Assembly (NCBI GenBank): GCA_022702545.1
Contig: JAHRBC010000003.1
Location: forward strand, 1,240,001-1,304,000
DNA: 64,000 nt
Direction of reading: 5' to 3'
Source of the DNA: Phycomyces nitens
Lineage: Eukaryota; Mucoromycota; Mucoromycetes; Mucorales; Phycomycetaceae
A program made the translations under genes and the position numbers. Below the pieces are notes generated by a model, which was given only the letters and a program-made list of their open reading frames with translations, ran no database searches and was not told where the DNA came from. Positions 50,385 through 64,000 of the stretch are shown one piece after another. Each line of letters starts with the position of its first letter. Position 1 is the stretch's first letter.

Positions 50385-51730
50385 GTTTGGGATTTGTTCT
50401 TCTTTTTTCTTTTTTTGGCCAAAGATATTATTTAATGCGCCCACACCGTGGACCACACAGCCAACACATTTAAACAGTGTAGAGAACGGCTTATAAAAGC
50501 ACTGGACTGGAATAAATGCCATTTATTAAAGCATCTAATATAATTGTAAATACCCAGGCATAATATTAACTTTGAACATTATTTTTCTGGAGTCAAGGGT
50601 GAGGTCTGGAACCAATCATGGCGTTTGATGTCACCCTAAAGTATTTCTGTCAAGGAAATAAGTAGGAATATCCAATTTGATAATGAAATTAATAACATGT
50701 ATATTTAAAGAAGGCCAGTTGAATTGGCACGACAAAATATGTGTGTGCAAATTAGGAAAACTCGGGGCAATAAGAAGAAGACCAAGAGAAAGAAAGAAAG
50801 AAGAAAAAATATCAGGCCATTCAGGGCTACTCACACGGCTCAAAGGCCCTTATTTCTTTACCAAACAAAAAAGCAAGATGTGAAAATGTACAGCCCAGAA
50901 TAAAGAAAGAAAAGAAAGATTTGTTTCCTAATCAACCCCAACTCCGGATAATCCTTAGAGTTACACGACTTAAGCACAGGTCTGCAGGTCTGCACGGCGT
51001 GTTTCATGGATAATGGTAGAAAGAGATTAACAAGATTCAAAAAAAAAGTAAAATATATGCCATCATCCCCCTTCTCTCTATAGTTAAACGTAAATTTAAA
51101 TGATGAGTACTGACGGATATGATTAAAACAATCTAGGTTGAACCAATTAGAACATGCCCATTATATCTGATGCACAAATAAGAATCTGTGAAAGGAACGA
51201 GATGCTGGAAAGCTGAAACCCTCAGGCCTCTCCAACTCTCTTGTCTCTCAATAACCTCTGTCTTTGGTGAATAATGATGTACAACAGAGAGTCAGATTGG
51301 GCATTAATCACAGCACAGATATTTCTGCGATATTTCGTCTGGATAGTAGTCGTATATTTCTATATTCCCAAAATAATAATAATCATAAATCATCTAAATG
51401 ATAAATAGGCCAACAATGAAATGAGGCTTTATATCAAAATATAGCTCAAAGGGAACAAAGAAATTGGTCATGGTGTAGATCACTTGGAGTCTCAAAGAAC
51501 CAAGATTAGGTTGCTAAATATCGTTGGGGGGAGCATATCAGGTATGAATATCTTTAATGAAGATTCTTTACAGGAGATGGAGTGTATGTATATATGTGTT
51601 TTGGGAAAACAAGGGCTTATAAACAAAAAAAAAAGAAAGACAAAGGAGTACAGAAATAAAAACAGAAAGATGTATGTATAAGAAAAAAAGAAAGAAAGAA
51701 AGATCATCGTCGTACGTGGAAAACTCTCTT
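50385..51730. other. Intergenic between convergent genes
   Basis: 3' regions of the hydrolase and the phosphatase genes with more than a kilobase between them. Only short frames rich in Lys/Arg are present, from AAAG-type purine tracts (about 50778-50810, 51630-51710). No gene can be supported. Confidence 0.5.
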
Positions 51731-52769
51731 TCAGCAACCTTGGAGATGAGAGGTAGAGACGGCCAGGTTGACAGTCCATCGGTTCTTGAATGCTAAAGAG
51801 ATCGCTGGCATTGCTACCTCGGCATACTGTGGCTCATCTTCGTCTTGGTCCGCATCGCTCTGGTCACTGTTGTCCATTGTCATTCGAAAAGAATTTGTGT
51901 TGGATTGAACGCATGCAATGGCGCAGTAGCCGGTTTCGACAGGTCTTGTAGGTCTGTTTCGAAAACTATCAAGAAGAGCATTTACACCAACTGCATGGGT
52001 CACAAATACTGGCACAACTACAGTGGAGGAGTCTATTTTGACAGGCAGTCCAAGCGTAGACCGCTCCATACAATGCTTACGGCCTTCCTCAAATCGATCG
52101 AGCATCTCTGGATAGCTTTCTGGATAGTTGAATTCGGTGCACATAGAATGATGTCCATAGTCTATGATGAGGGGAGGAAGGGTGTCCAATGAACCCTTTG
52201 GGAACAGTCTGTGGGGGTGTGCGGCAGCGGCATAAGTCATGGCCTGACGACGTGCGAGGGCTTCCTGTCGACGGCTGATCATTAGTTGTGCTGGACACAC
52301 TTCATTAAAGAACTTGTCCGATAGCCATTCGCCTAGTCCGAGATCTAGACGGAGGATGGGTCGGAGCAGAGAACCAGCTTGTTCTTGGGTGTGGTGCTTG
52401 GCCATCCCACTTGCTATTCCGATTGCTGTCTCGACACAACGAAGGAAAGGGGATGTATAAATGACAACAAGAGCCTTTTGAGGTTTTATGCCACGATCCA
52501 GAAGAAGATCTACCAGTCTAGATCCAGTCTGCTCGGCTTGTCGATGGCCCTAGAAGAAACAGATCAATATGACAATGAATATGGATCTACTGACTTACAG
52601 TGCTGGATAACGGAGGGTCCCAGATACCGTCTCTTGGATCTGGCTGCCACGTTTTGTTGACATGATCTAATGGGTTGGTTAATTACAAGGCCTTCAATTC
52701 AACCAGATCATTACCTATTCTCTCCCCGTGTCTAATGATAAATGCTGTTGAGGGTGATATGGGAGACAT
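51731..52769 (-). CDS. Histidine phosphatase superfamily (phosphoglycerate mutase-like) protein
   Basis: Three exons (52769-52715, 52666-52599, 52549-51731) give 313 aa. The N-terminal catalytic motif is FIIRHGERIDHVNKTW, with the RHG histidine at residue 14, followed by PPLSSTGHRQAEQTG and VIYTSPFLRCVETA, standard for clade-1 enzymes. The second catalytic histidine is probably in FVTHAVGVNALL. The order RHGERxD is closer to the UBASH3/Sts and fungal phosphatase subgroup than to glycolytic mutases, so phosphatase activity is likelier than mutase. Substrate unknown. An acidic patch (SDQSDADQDEDEPQ) sits near the C-terminus. Cytosolic; no targeting signal. Confidence 0.88.
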
Positions 52770-53633
52770 GATGGAATATTTAGAAAGAGAAGAGAGATGG
52801 TGGCGATGAAATAGACTCTTTTTTTGTATTTATTTTTTTATTTTTTTTATTTTTTATGGCTGGCAGCCATCATGTGATTCCTTTGACCAGTCCCCTACCT
52901 CCTTTCATCTAATATTGCTTTCTCCAGATAATCAGATCACCTTTTTTTGAAAATACAAATTCTTATTGCTGAATATCTTCTTTTCAGAGGATCATTAAGC
53001 ATTCCCTTGATTTCTGTTTGATATCCTTGTTCTTCAAGAGTCACCTTGCACGTGCACGACGCTTTATTCTCTAGTGACACCTCGTCCTACATCTTCTTAC
53101 TTCACATGCCTGGTGTTCATCTCCGCATTGTGTAGCATATGGTAAAAAAAGAAAATTCTTGATATTTTTATAGATATCCCATATAACGCCATTAGAGTAC
53201 ATCTGCTAATTACTCTATATTTTTATATATTTTGTAAAACCAACATACCAAAGCCGCGGGCCATTTTATTACACTAGGCATGCTACCAGACTAGATAGGA
53301 ATGCAAATCAAAACAGCCATCAGACTTAAAACACTACAAACCTTCCAGCAAGCTTAAAATCTCAAGGGCGGGGTAATTGTGAACTTTCTTAATCTTTTTC
53401 TTTTTTTTTACATCTTTTTTTTTGTGCTTCATGGTAAATCATGTGTAGATCCTGCTACTGTTCTTGTAAGACCATATCTAATGTATAGGCTCAATTTATC
53501 ATGTTTAATCTTATTGCAAATACCTCTCTACATTTGATTTCTACCCACCAATAAACATTACAAGCATTACATGTGTTTGGGCCAAATATCAATTCCAAAC
53601 CATGTCTTTATCGCTGATTTTTACCTTTTCAAA
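52770..53633. promoter_or_regulatory. Divergent intergenic region, phosphatase / GH5 gene
   Basis: 864 bp between two start codons pointing away from each other. T-rich runs lie at 52819-52856 and 53398-53424. An in-frame upstream ATG for the GH5 gene is at 53571. I see no specific operator. Confidence 0.4.
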
Positions 53634-55210
53634 ATGCCACATTTCTCTTTCCTAAAGACATTGGTTACCAGACATCAAACCAGCCTGCCCCTCTCCACAA
53701 ATATACCCAGTCCGCCCTCTTTTGATCCCTTTGATCCAGCCCTCGCACAGGTCTACAGATATCGGCGTCAGGTCGGTGTCAATCTCGGTTGTGTATTCCT
53801 GCTCGAGCGCTGGTTGTGTCCCCCTCGTTTGTGCGAAAAAGTCGGTTCGGCACAATGGGAATCAGAACACGATTTCCTAAGGGCATGCAGGTCTCCCCAG
53901 GAGGCCAGGAGGATCCTTGAAGACCACTGGGAAACCCATGTCACTCAAGATAACATGGCTCAGATTGCCTCGAAAGGAATCAATACAATTCGTCTTCCAA
54001 TCGGCTACTGGATTGTACGCCGTTCGCTTTTGGTGGAACCATTCAAGTCGTTTGAAGGTGTCTATGATGCCGCATGGAATTGGTTCTTACGTCTGATAAA
54101 CATGGCCGCCCAATACGGCATCGGTGTTCTGGTCGATCTCCATGGAGCTCCTGGTAGGCTTAATGAATAGAAAGGAAAATTCTAGAACCCTTAATTAACT
54201 CAACTTTAGGTGGTCAGAATTCAGATATACACTGTGGGGTATCCACCGGGCGGGCCGAGTTCTTTGACCATCCCCACTATCAGGAGGTTACCTTGGAGGT
54301 GCTTTGGATACTTGCCAGAACCCTAACTAAAATCAACAATGTGGTTGGTCTGGAACTCTTGAATGAACCAATCGATCATCCGAACCTCCAGAGGTTTTAT
54401 GAAAACGCACTGTCCAAGCTTAGCCATCCAGACACAATTGGACTCCCGGTCTATGTTTCTGATTGCTGGAATACAGAGAAATATGCTTCTTGGCTCCAAT
54501 CTCGCCCGTACAACGGCCAACTCGTTGTCATGGATACTCACCAATACTTTTGTCACACCCCTGACGACCATGCAAAATCAGCTTTACAACACACACAGGA
54601 TCTCAACGGAAGAGTCAGAGAGCGTCTAAAGGCAGCTTCTGATCAGTTGGGAGGCCGTCTGGTGGTTGGAGAGTGGTCTGTTGTCCTCAACCACCAGTCG
54701 ATTCCCGCTCACGCCAACGATGGCAATGTGATGCGTGATTTTGGGCAAGCCGAGTCAAGAGTGTGGGAGGCGGTCAGTGCAGGGAGCTTTTACTGGAACT
54801 ACCGAGCCGGTGACGACGGTTGGTTCTGGAGTTTTGTTTACTGCCAAGCAACACAAATATTGCCTGTTACTCCTATCATCCAGCTGGATATGGACCTTTT
54901 GGATGTCAACAGACAGATTTGGCTCCAACAGGCATTCGAACAGCACAAAAAGTATTGGTCTGCTCGTAACTGTCCCCAAGTGATGGAGTATGTGAATTTG
55001 TTTCAAGACGGATATCGGATTGGATTCGAGGTGGCTCAAAGATTTGGTAATCAAAAGAGTCGAGTAGGGTTTGTACAACCTTTGCTAAAAGTGTACAAGA
55101 AACAGCATGGATTGGATGTCCTGCCTTCTCAGGCATGGCAGTTTGACCATGGATTCTTACAGGCTATTGACAAGGTTTGGCAAGCTAATAATAACACGAG
55201 CCACAAATAA
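53634..55210 (+). CDS. GH5 glycoside hydrolase, YBR056W-like
   Basis: Two exons (53634-54153, 54210-55210) give 506 aa, or 527 aa if the in-frame ATG at 53571 is used. It is a TIM-barrel exo-beta-glucanase-type protein: YRYRRQVGVNLGCVFLLERW, LPIGYWIV, VLVDLHGAPGGQNSD, acid/base Glu226 in LLNEP, and nucleophile Glu328 in VVGEWS. Length, the YKYR-NLG opening, and the conserved tail (EQHKKYW ... FQDGYRIGFEVAQRF ... WQFDHGFLQAIDKV) match yeast YBR056W rather than secreted exoglucanase Exg1. There is no secretory signal peptide; the N-terminus FSFLKTLVTRHQTSL is basic and could be a mitochondrial presequence, as reported for YBR056W localisation to mitochondria. The sugar substrate is unknown. Confidence 0.88.
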
Positions 55211-55903
55211 GGACAGACATACGCCTCTTGGCTTACAAGGATGTGTGATATTAAAGAAAGGGTTTATGGTTCCCACGCACAACATTATCACTAGCATTTT
55301 ATTTTGGTGAATTGAGTGGAATTGTTATTGGTTGACGAAACAATGCGATTCATACTAAGAAAAAAAAACAGAGACTAGGAATTGTATACAGTGGGGGGCG
55401 GATTGTAGGCATTTGTGCTTTACATAGATAAATTATAATGATAGATAAGCCAAGAATACACTGTAAAGAAGGATAACCATAAGATGCAAAAAATGTATGT
55501 GTTTTTTAAGAATATAAGATATAGAAAGGGGAAAGATGATTGAAAGGGGAGTGTGGAGGGGTGGGGGGATAAGGCATAAATGTGAGTGTGTATGTATATA
55601 TGTGGGTATGTGTATAATAGAGTATACGTATATATATATATACATATATTATATATAACACATGTATATATATATGTGTATGTGTGTATGTATGAAGAAC
55701 AAAGCTCAACCTTGCTATTTGGACCGGCGTAGATTAAATCAGCGTTTGTAGATGAGTGGAAAGAAAGATGAATGGAAATGGCATAAGGCTGGAAAAGAAG
55801 TCGTTTTTGTTTTTTGTTTTTAGGTTGGGTGTCCTGCTCGCCCGTTCAAATGAAAGATGGAATCAACAACAACAAGATTATGGTGGACGGTATTGAGGCT
55901 TGG
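55211..55903. other. Intergenic between convergent genes
   Basis: 3' ends of the GH5 and kinase genes, separated by 693 bp with TA/TG microsatellite sequence at about 55590-55695. No gene seen. Confidence 0.5.
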
Positions 55904-57117
55904 TTAGACTACCAATGTGGCCAGGCCTGTCAAGAGAGTATCTGCACCATCTGTACCAAGACAGAGTCGACCGTCGTTGGTGGTATTTGGTGTGAATGGG
56001 CTGGGCAAGGTGGCAGCAGTAGATGGTTTTGTGCCAGCTGGCGACCTGGATCTAAAAGTACAAGGGGTTGCTGGTGGAGAGGGGGGGAGGGTGTTCTTGG
56101 TGGGTTTAGACTGAAGTGTGCCAAACAGACGCATGCGACGCATGGCAGCCTCTTTGTCCTGTTGCTTCTCGTGAACATCGACTTGGGAGGTGCGGGTAAA
56201 ATACTTGCAGCGTTCGATTCGCTCTCTCAATTCATCCAGGCCGATCCGACGCATGGGATCAACACACAAGATCCGTTTCAGGATCCGGGCCATATCTCGA
56301 GAAATTGGCAGGATCTTGAGAAGAAAATCAGGATCCGTAAGATACGCACGAAAAGAGTCGTCCTTGAGAGAAGCAAGTCGCCAGCCATTTCTACCGGTCG
56401 CCAGGTTGATCAAGATCACACCAAGAGCCCAGACATCGTTGGGTGCAGTAGCATAGCCGACTCGGTTAGATTCACGGGCAAAATCTCCCTGGCATTCTGA
56501 AATTAATGTTAGTTTACAATTGGGACCCCAAAATGAAATAAAGATGTCTTACCTGGTGAAAAGTAAAAGGTACTTCCACAGCCATAGTCTTTGGAGATTG
56601 GGTCTGTGGTGGCCAGGCCAAAATCAGCCAATTTGATAGTGTGTCCTTTATCAAACACAAGAATATTTTCGGGCTTAATGTCTCTGTGATAGACACCTCG
56701 GGCATGGCAGTAGCTGACTGCATCAATGAGCTGCAAAAACACTTTTCTAATCAGATCGTGGTTTCCAGAATAAATGTTGCGATCCGTAATTGCTTCGAAT
56801 AGGTCGCCTTCGAGTCCACACTCGAGAATTACATGAGTCCAATCGCGCTCTCGAACAACATGGTTAAGGCTGACGATATGTTCATGGCCAGATAGACGTG
56901 TATGGAGTGCAATCTCGGTGCGTAGAAAGGACTTTTGGCGGTCATCCATAATCGAGTGCTGAAGTGATTTGATGGCGACCTTTTTGTCTGGATTGTCGAG
57001 CTGTTGTCCAAGGTAGACTTGGCCATAGCCACCTGTTCCCAATGTTTCTTTGATCTCGTAATTGTCAATGCGAGTGCCCTTTGGGAGCGAAGAGAGTTGT
57101 GATTGAGAAATGGGCAT
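55904..57117 (-). CDS. Serine/threonine protein kinase, Ran1/Sks1-like
   Basis: Two exons (57117-56553, 56496-55904) give 385 aa. A full kinase domain begins near residue 20: GTGGYGQVYLG (P-loop), VAIKS (Lys), YHRDIKPENIL (catalytic loop), LADFGLA, and YFSPECQGD in place of the usual APE, then NDVWALGVILINLATG. The SPECQ activation-segment end and small domain resemble the fungal Ran1/Pat1, Vhs1, Sks1 group, regulators of meiosis entry and of nutrient or stress responses. The C-tail of about 100 residues is rich in Ser, Thr and Pro with no clear domain. ATG start at 57117 confirmed; convergent with the GH5 gene. Confidence 0.88.
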
Positions 57118-60100
57118 AGTAGAATGAGAATTAGGCCAGAATGCTGTGGAAAAGGTGAAAGCAAATGAAAGAGCTAAAAACGAAGAGAAAGATAAAGGTG
57201 AGACTGATTGAATTTATACCCCTTCGGCGTTCTCAAGCGGCCAAAATGTGTATATAGATATGTATATATGTATATATGTATATATGTAAATGTAAATATA
57301 AATAAAAAAAAGGTGTGAAATAAGGGGACAAAGGGGGATTATATAGCAAGATACGTAAAGTAAAAGGGGTATAAAAAGGATAATAAAGTCCAGGCCATCT
57401 ATACTATACACAAAAAAAAGGAGGCAAGGGAAGGACTGGACCGAGTGGGTCAAGAAGTATGTCGCTTGTTATCTACTTCTTCTGCCTACAAAGAGATCAT
57501 GTTGTCTCCTTGTTGGATCCACTGAGGTTCTTTGAGTTGGTCTGTTTCATACTATTCTTTCTTAAAAAAGGAAATTATGGTCTGAGCACTACCGTATGTT
57601 GACCATCCTATTCCTGATTTAGTAATGCGCCAATAAAGCACCTGATAGGAATTCATGGACAATTACAATTGTCAATCTTGACCATACACTGTATGTGTAT
57701 TTTCCTTTCGTGGCAACCGATGCCTTCCTAAACAAGAAACTCGCCAGCCGGAAATTCATCAAAAAGCATGGTCATATATGTATTTTCCCCTTTCTGTAAT
57801 CATTCTTTTGCACCAAATACCAATTGGAAAAGACATATCCATGTAGAGTGCCAGCAGTAGTAGGCGATCATTATCGCAATGATGCCATTTCACACCCATC
57901 TTGTGTCCTTGCAATAAAGGACATCACACGAGCAGACTGGCCACATACAAGTACAATAAATATTGTGTGGGGTAGAATAGGAAACTAAAATGAGAGTTTA
58001 AAGATTTTTTTGCCAAAACTCCAGCCAAAATGAAATTTTATATAAGAACATTCCATAAAAGGCAAAAGTGTCATTTCTTTCATCTATTTTTAGCACAGAA
58101 TGGCATGTTTTCCAAGCAAAACTCCCTTTGGCTTTCATAAACTATTTCTTTGTACTTATTGTTTTCCTAATTCATGTTCTTGCCTTCCAAACAGAGTATC
58201 TGTCGATCTATCAAGCCAAATCGTCCAAAATAAGTATGGTCTATTATCAAAGTCTTCCATTTCTCTCTATCAGTGTTGTAAATATAGTTGCCCAATACTT
58301 TTCAACACACCCCTTTGTTATCAGTGTACACCTTTGGCGTCTGGCGTCTGGCGTCAACCGTGGTCCTTGAAGGCTATTTATGTCTAGTATTATATACAGA
58401 AATGTCGAATTTACGCACTAAAAAATGCCATTACTGTCAATAAAGACCTCCGAGAACACTTGTTTAATAAACCATATTCTTTGGAGCCATGCTTAACAAA
58501 GGTCTGAAGATCACAACCCACTAATCAAATTAGTTTGAATGCCTATACATTTAATTGTATTACTTTATATTATTTATGCAATCGGTTCATACACCCTCCT
58601 GATCCTCTTACCAACCCACAGGATCTCCCTTTTGTATATATATTAAATGCAGAACTATTTACTCATATAGACAGATACTACAATCACAATCGATGACCAT
58701 TATTTGATTCAAGACAAGATGAACGGATTTGTAAGGTTGAAAGTAAAAGGCATATCTATACTCAATGTGTCCATCTAAGCTTTGGGCTCATTTGACGATC
58801 ATCACAGTCAAACCTCACACAGATCATTCAAATCCAAACTTACTATTATTATTATTAATAATAATAATAATAGTAAAAATAGGGGAAGAAAAGGGTTTAG
58901 CAAATACGACTTTACCATTTAAGCTTATTAAAAACAGGTGGACACAAAAGCATTTTTACATGATGGTCATGAATCCTATACTATACACATCTTAATTACC
59001 CTTTATTCTGTTGCCATGAAATATAAAATATAATATTCACACCAACAACAAAAGGGGAACTAATAAAAAATGATCGATCAGACCCAGAAGAAATGATTAG
59101 TCTTTTGAGATCTACGCCACGAACCCTTGTTTAGTATACACACACACACATACATATATCTTGGAGACCTTTGAACAAATCAGTAGCAGCCATATCGCCC
59201 CTCGATTAATTTGTACCACACACACGTACATACTTTGTTCTCTGAAAAGAATGGTACAAGAACATTATATCTTTCTTTGTCGTTTTCAGTATACATTATC
59301 CGCTTTATAGGCCACAACCTTGCACATGGTTTGCCTCTCTAGATTGTATCCTTTATCCCCTGTACTTTTTAGTAATTACAGAATATCACTACAAACAATA
59401 AATATACCCCAGCTAAAAAAAAAACTGTAGATAATATACCGGGATTCATTTTATACAAAAATTCGGGTGTTTGATAAAATCTGTCATTGATATTTATGAT
59501 ATCAAAAAAGGTGCTTTATTCACCAAGTATAACAGAACAATAAACACCTGGGTTCCCCCCCCTAGTGTCTCGAAGCCTTTAGCCCAAGATTTGGATTGAT
59601 TAAAGACTCGCGATAAATACAATTGTATTTCTACGAGTGCATAAACCATATAGCCATTTATAAACCTGGGGTACACATCAACTTTGTGCGCCTACTTAAA
59701 GATCTACAGGTCCTTGCAGTCAAGTTTTGAACAATTTCCAAAAAAAAATGCCATAAAGAATGATGAGAGAATTCAACAAGATTAGTGAACTCAGTAAGAC
59801 ATACATCTATGCTTGTATGCATGATTTGTGCTGTATGATTGTATATTGAATTATAGGTCAACCCACAGTAAGCACAGGTGGTTCTTTATATCTCACGTTC
59901 TGGTCTGTCTGTGATATTAAAGACCCTTGATGACTGATGCTATTTCTCACCCAACCCATCATGTCCAACAAGAGTCAAGAGGTACTTTCGCAGCCCTAGA
60001 GGTCATATCGATATCGAAAATCCTAACAATTCAATCTGGCAGCAAGCATGCCAATCCAAAACAATAAAAGTCTTGAACAAGGTAGTATAGCCATAGCTGG

Positions 60101-61176
60101 CACAAACACCGCTGCTTTGGCTGAAACTATTTCAATATTTCCTGGTTTTTTAATAATGAAAAACAAAATTCATAACGTAGTGAAAGATTCTTTATTTTTT
60201 ATAAAGAAAATACTGATTTACAGCCCTAGTGAACATGGCATAGACGCATGAATTCGGCCACACTTGTATCATGTAAGCTATCTTTGTAGATCAACAGAAA
60301 CACGACTCCTTTAAAAAAAGACAATTATTGCTCTACCAAGGAATGAAAATAAGCTTTAAAAGTTGGTAGAATATCCAAATGTACCACACAGTTTCTTCCT
60401 TGCCGATCAGCCTACCGGTCTCTAATGTAGTCTGCAGTAGTCCAAGAGGTTCTTATGTAGGATTGGGTAATTCTGAATAAAAAGGGAGAATCTTCCAATA
60501 GAAAACCGAGTTTGTTATGTCTTGTGGATAAAAGAAAACAGTAAATATGATCTTTGGGGATTCACTAGTGTTTAAAATTCAAATCCTCACTATGGTTAAA
60601 AGAACATTTCCATATTTAGGCAGGACTATTAGACTTTTTATCACCTTGACACTAAACCCTTGTTGTACAAGAGAAAGGGAAAATTGGTTTGTGCGAGCCA
60701 ATTGGTTAGTGTTGGCACACGTCAAAAATAAAAGAGCGAGGCTGGTGAATACAGACTAATAGGCTCGGCAAATGTCCAACCGGCACATCACCAACAACTA
60801 ATGAGAATGATAGAAAATCAAGTAAGCCGGGCAGTGTTTCTGTATTTTATTTAATTTGATTTCCAATTAGCCTTTTATGATCATTCTGTTTATTGTGCTG
60901 TAACAGGCTCATGAACCAACACCCTTCCTTCCTTACTACCCTCTTGAAAGAGCCAATTGCCTTATGTCAAAGAATTCCCCAAGACCCAAGCCTATGGGTG
61001 GCTTTTATATGAAACCTGGTAAAATATCGCAAGTGCATTACTTAACAGTGACACCATTATCTGAGTAACGAATTAAACCCCCATTGACATGATAAAAAAA
61101 ATTAAGATCAATAAATATTAAGCTAGTATTTTTTATCCTATTCACAGCTTGCTTTAGCGTTTTTTACTCATTTCTG
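57118..61176. other. Gene-poor intergenic stretch
   Basis: About 4 kb. The first 300 bp are the kinase promoter with TATATG repeats (about 57253-57300). A weak candidate small gene lies at 58100-58387. Otherwise AT-rich sequence with short A runs and a CA tract (about 59140-59150). No RNA gene recognised. Confidence 0.5.
58100..58387 (+). CDS. Doubtful 95-aa cysteine-rich open frame
   Basis: A TATA-like TTTTATATAAG at about 58036-58046 is followed by the first ATG at 58100 and an open frame of 95 codons with about a dozen cysteines (MACFPSKTPFGFHK...), and an AATAAA follows near 58440. There is no signal peptide, no family and no intron, and a second frame is also open over the same stretch, so chance is quite possible. 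Confidence 0.2.
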   Translation: MACFPSKTPFGFHKLFLCTYCFPNSCSCLPNRVSVDLSSQIVQNKYGLLSKSSISLYQCCKYSCPILFNTPLCYQCTPLASGVWRQPWSLKAIYV

Positions 61177-63095
<1,919 letters not shown>

Positions 63096-63446
63096 AAGCA
63101 AAAAGGTCGAGACAAAGATAGGTTGACCTTGCTTATCATAATGTACATCTGTTTTTCATTTATTAGAATTTTATTTATTCGCGTCTATCTATTCTATTTT
63201 ATCTTTCAGTCAGTCTTTTCTTTCTTGCTTTGATAGATATCTTTCTACCAATTATCCCAAGGAATAATAAAAATATTATTCTTAATACTGCACCCATAAG
63301 TTTCTTATCTATCATGGCGCATTTTATCATTTCCCAAACACTCTTGGATTCATGTTTATTATTCAATTTTTCTCTCATAATAAAGGCTATAAATGCTATT
63401 TGGTTTTGAATCTTTTTAACAAAGAGCATTATTTGGTACAAGAGCG
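63096..63446. other. Intergenic
   Basis: About 350 bp between the PKA stop and the subtilase start, AT-rich with several AATAAA-like strings. No gene seen. Confidence 0.5.
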
Positions 63447-64000
63447 ATGATATCCAGCCTGCTATTTCTTGTTGGCTTTATACTGTACATGGCCAATGCA
63501 AGCAAACATCCCATCAAAAGCCATGATTATCCATCACAGATCCCATTCGTGGCTATGGACTCATCAAAAACTTCTTTTGCGAGACCACAGCCTATTGAGC
63601 AGTTTGCAAGCATTCTAGACTCATACATAGTTGCCTTCAAGGCAGAGACTACCAAAGAAAAAGTACTTTTGCACTATTCTACCATTGAGGAAGCCCAAAG
63701 AAACGAGATTGGATGTAATTCCAGCCATGGAATTATCCACAAATACGAAATAGGAAACTGGAGAGGCTATTCCGGAAAATTCTCTCCAAGTATAGTCAGT
63801 ACTATTCAAACATATGGAGAGGTAACAGAGCAACTAGTGTACAGTAGTGCAATTATAATTTCAAGAACTCATATTATTCTTATATACTTTTACAATTTTC
63901 TCTTGAATAGGTAGATTATATTGAACAAGATAAATATGTGCAATCAACGAGTGTTCAATACTATGCTCCTTGGGGACTAGCTCGGATTTCAAGTCGTAAA
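63447..64000 (+). CDS. Proteinase K-like subtilase, 5' part only
   Basis: Exon 1 is 63447-63821; exon 2 starts at 63911 (acceptor AATAG) and runs off the window. The product opens with a signal peptide (MISSLLFLVGFILYMANA), then an inhibitor-I9 propeptide: SYIVAFKAETTKEKVLLHYS, HGIIHKYEIGNWRGYSGKFS, then VDYIEQDKYV. The mature enzyme begins near VQYYAPWGLARISSR, the conserved start of S8A proteinase K-type proteases. The catalytic Asp, His and Ser lie beyond the edge. A secreted or vacuolar protease is likely. Confidence 0.88.

Overview
This 64 kb window comes from a fungal nuclear genome, most likely an early-diverging (Mucoromycota / Mucorales-like) fungus. The genes are split by many short introns (mostly 40-130 nt, GT-AG) with a few very small exons. 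Intergenic DNA is strongly AT-rich and full of TA, AAT and homopolymer tracts. The protein set is typically fungal: a P3A-type H+-ATPase, a histidine acid phosphatase, a long-chain alcohol oxidase, a YBR056W-type GH5 enzyme, and a proteinase K-type subtilase. The phylum is my inference; no rRNA or other marker is present. All exon models were built by hand from splice sites, reading phase and protein-family conservation. There is no transcript evidence.

Layout. 1-3.4 kb: no gene recognised. 3.4-3.8 kb: small secreted cysteine-rich protein. 5.3-8.4 kb (-): plasma-membrane H+-ATPase, divergent from 8.9-10.4 kb (+): PP4 catalytic phosphatase. 10.5-14.2 kb (-): small coiled-coil protein packed directly behind poly(A) polymerase. 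14.8-15.6 kb (-): mitoribosomal protein mS23/Rsm25. 17.8-18.4 kb (-): PSI-domain single-pass membrane protein. 20.3-22.3 kb (+): AP180-type ANTH endocytic adaptor. 22.3-31.1 kb: 8.8 kb with no recognisable gene. 31.1-33.2 kb (-): bHLH factor with Gln/Ala repeats. 33.8-35.8 kb (-): histidine acid phosphatase. 37.8-39.1 kb (+): FHA plus winged-helix-like protein. 39.5-42.1 kb (-): long-chain fatty alcohol oxidase. 42.1-49.1 kb: repeat-rich, including a long inverted-repeat element (43.28-46.11 kb) and a second copy of a decayed dispersed repeat also seen at 36.6-37.1 kb. 49.1-50.4 kb (+): alpha/beta hydrolase. 51.7-52.8 kb (-): phosphoglycerate-mutase-like phosphatase. 53.6-55.2 kb (+): GH5 enzyme. 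55.9-57.1 kb (-): Ran1/Sks1-like kinase. 57.2-61.2 kb: mostly empty. 61.2-63.1 kb (+): PKA catalytic subunit. 63.4 kb to the edge (+): 5' part of a subtilase.

The genes are mostly unrelated housekeeping and signalling functions and form no cluster. The strongest unusual signal is the 2.8 kb inverted-repeat element, whose two arms of about 790 bp are nearly identical and whose flanks carry a candidate 11-bp target duplication; it looks like a non-autonomous, Mutator-like or foldback transposon. I found no convincing novel multigene system. Secondary points of interest are a GC-AG intron inside poly(A) polymerase, 17-nt and 19-nt exons in the PP4 gene, a stop-start overlapping uORF ahead of the bHLH gene, and the tight poly(A) polymerase / coiled-coil gene junction.
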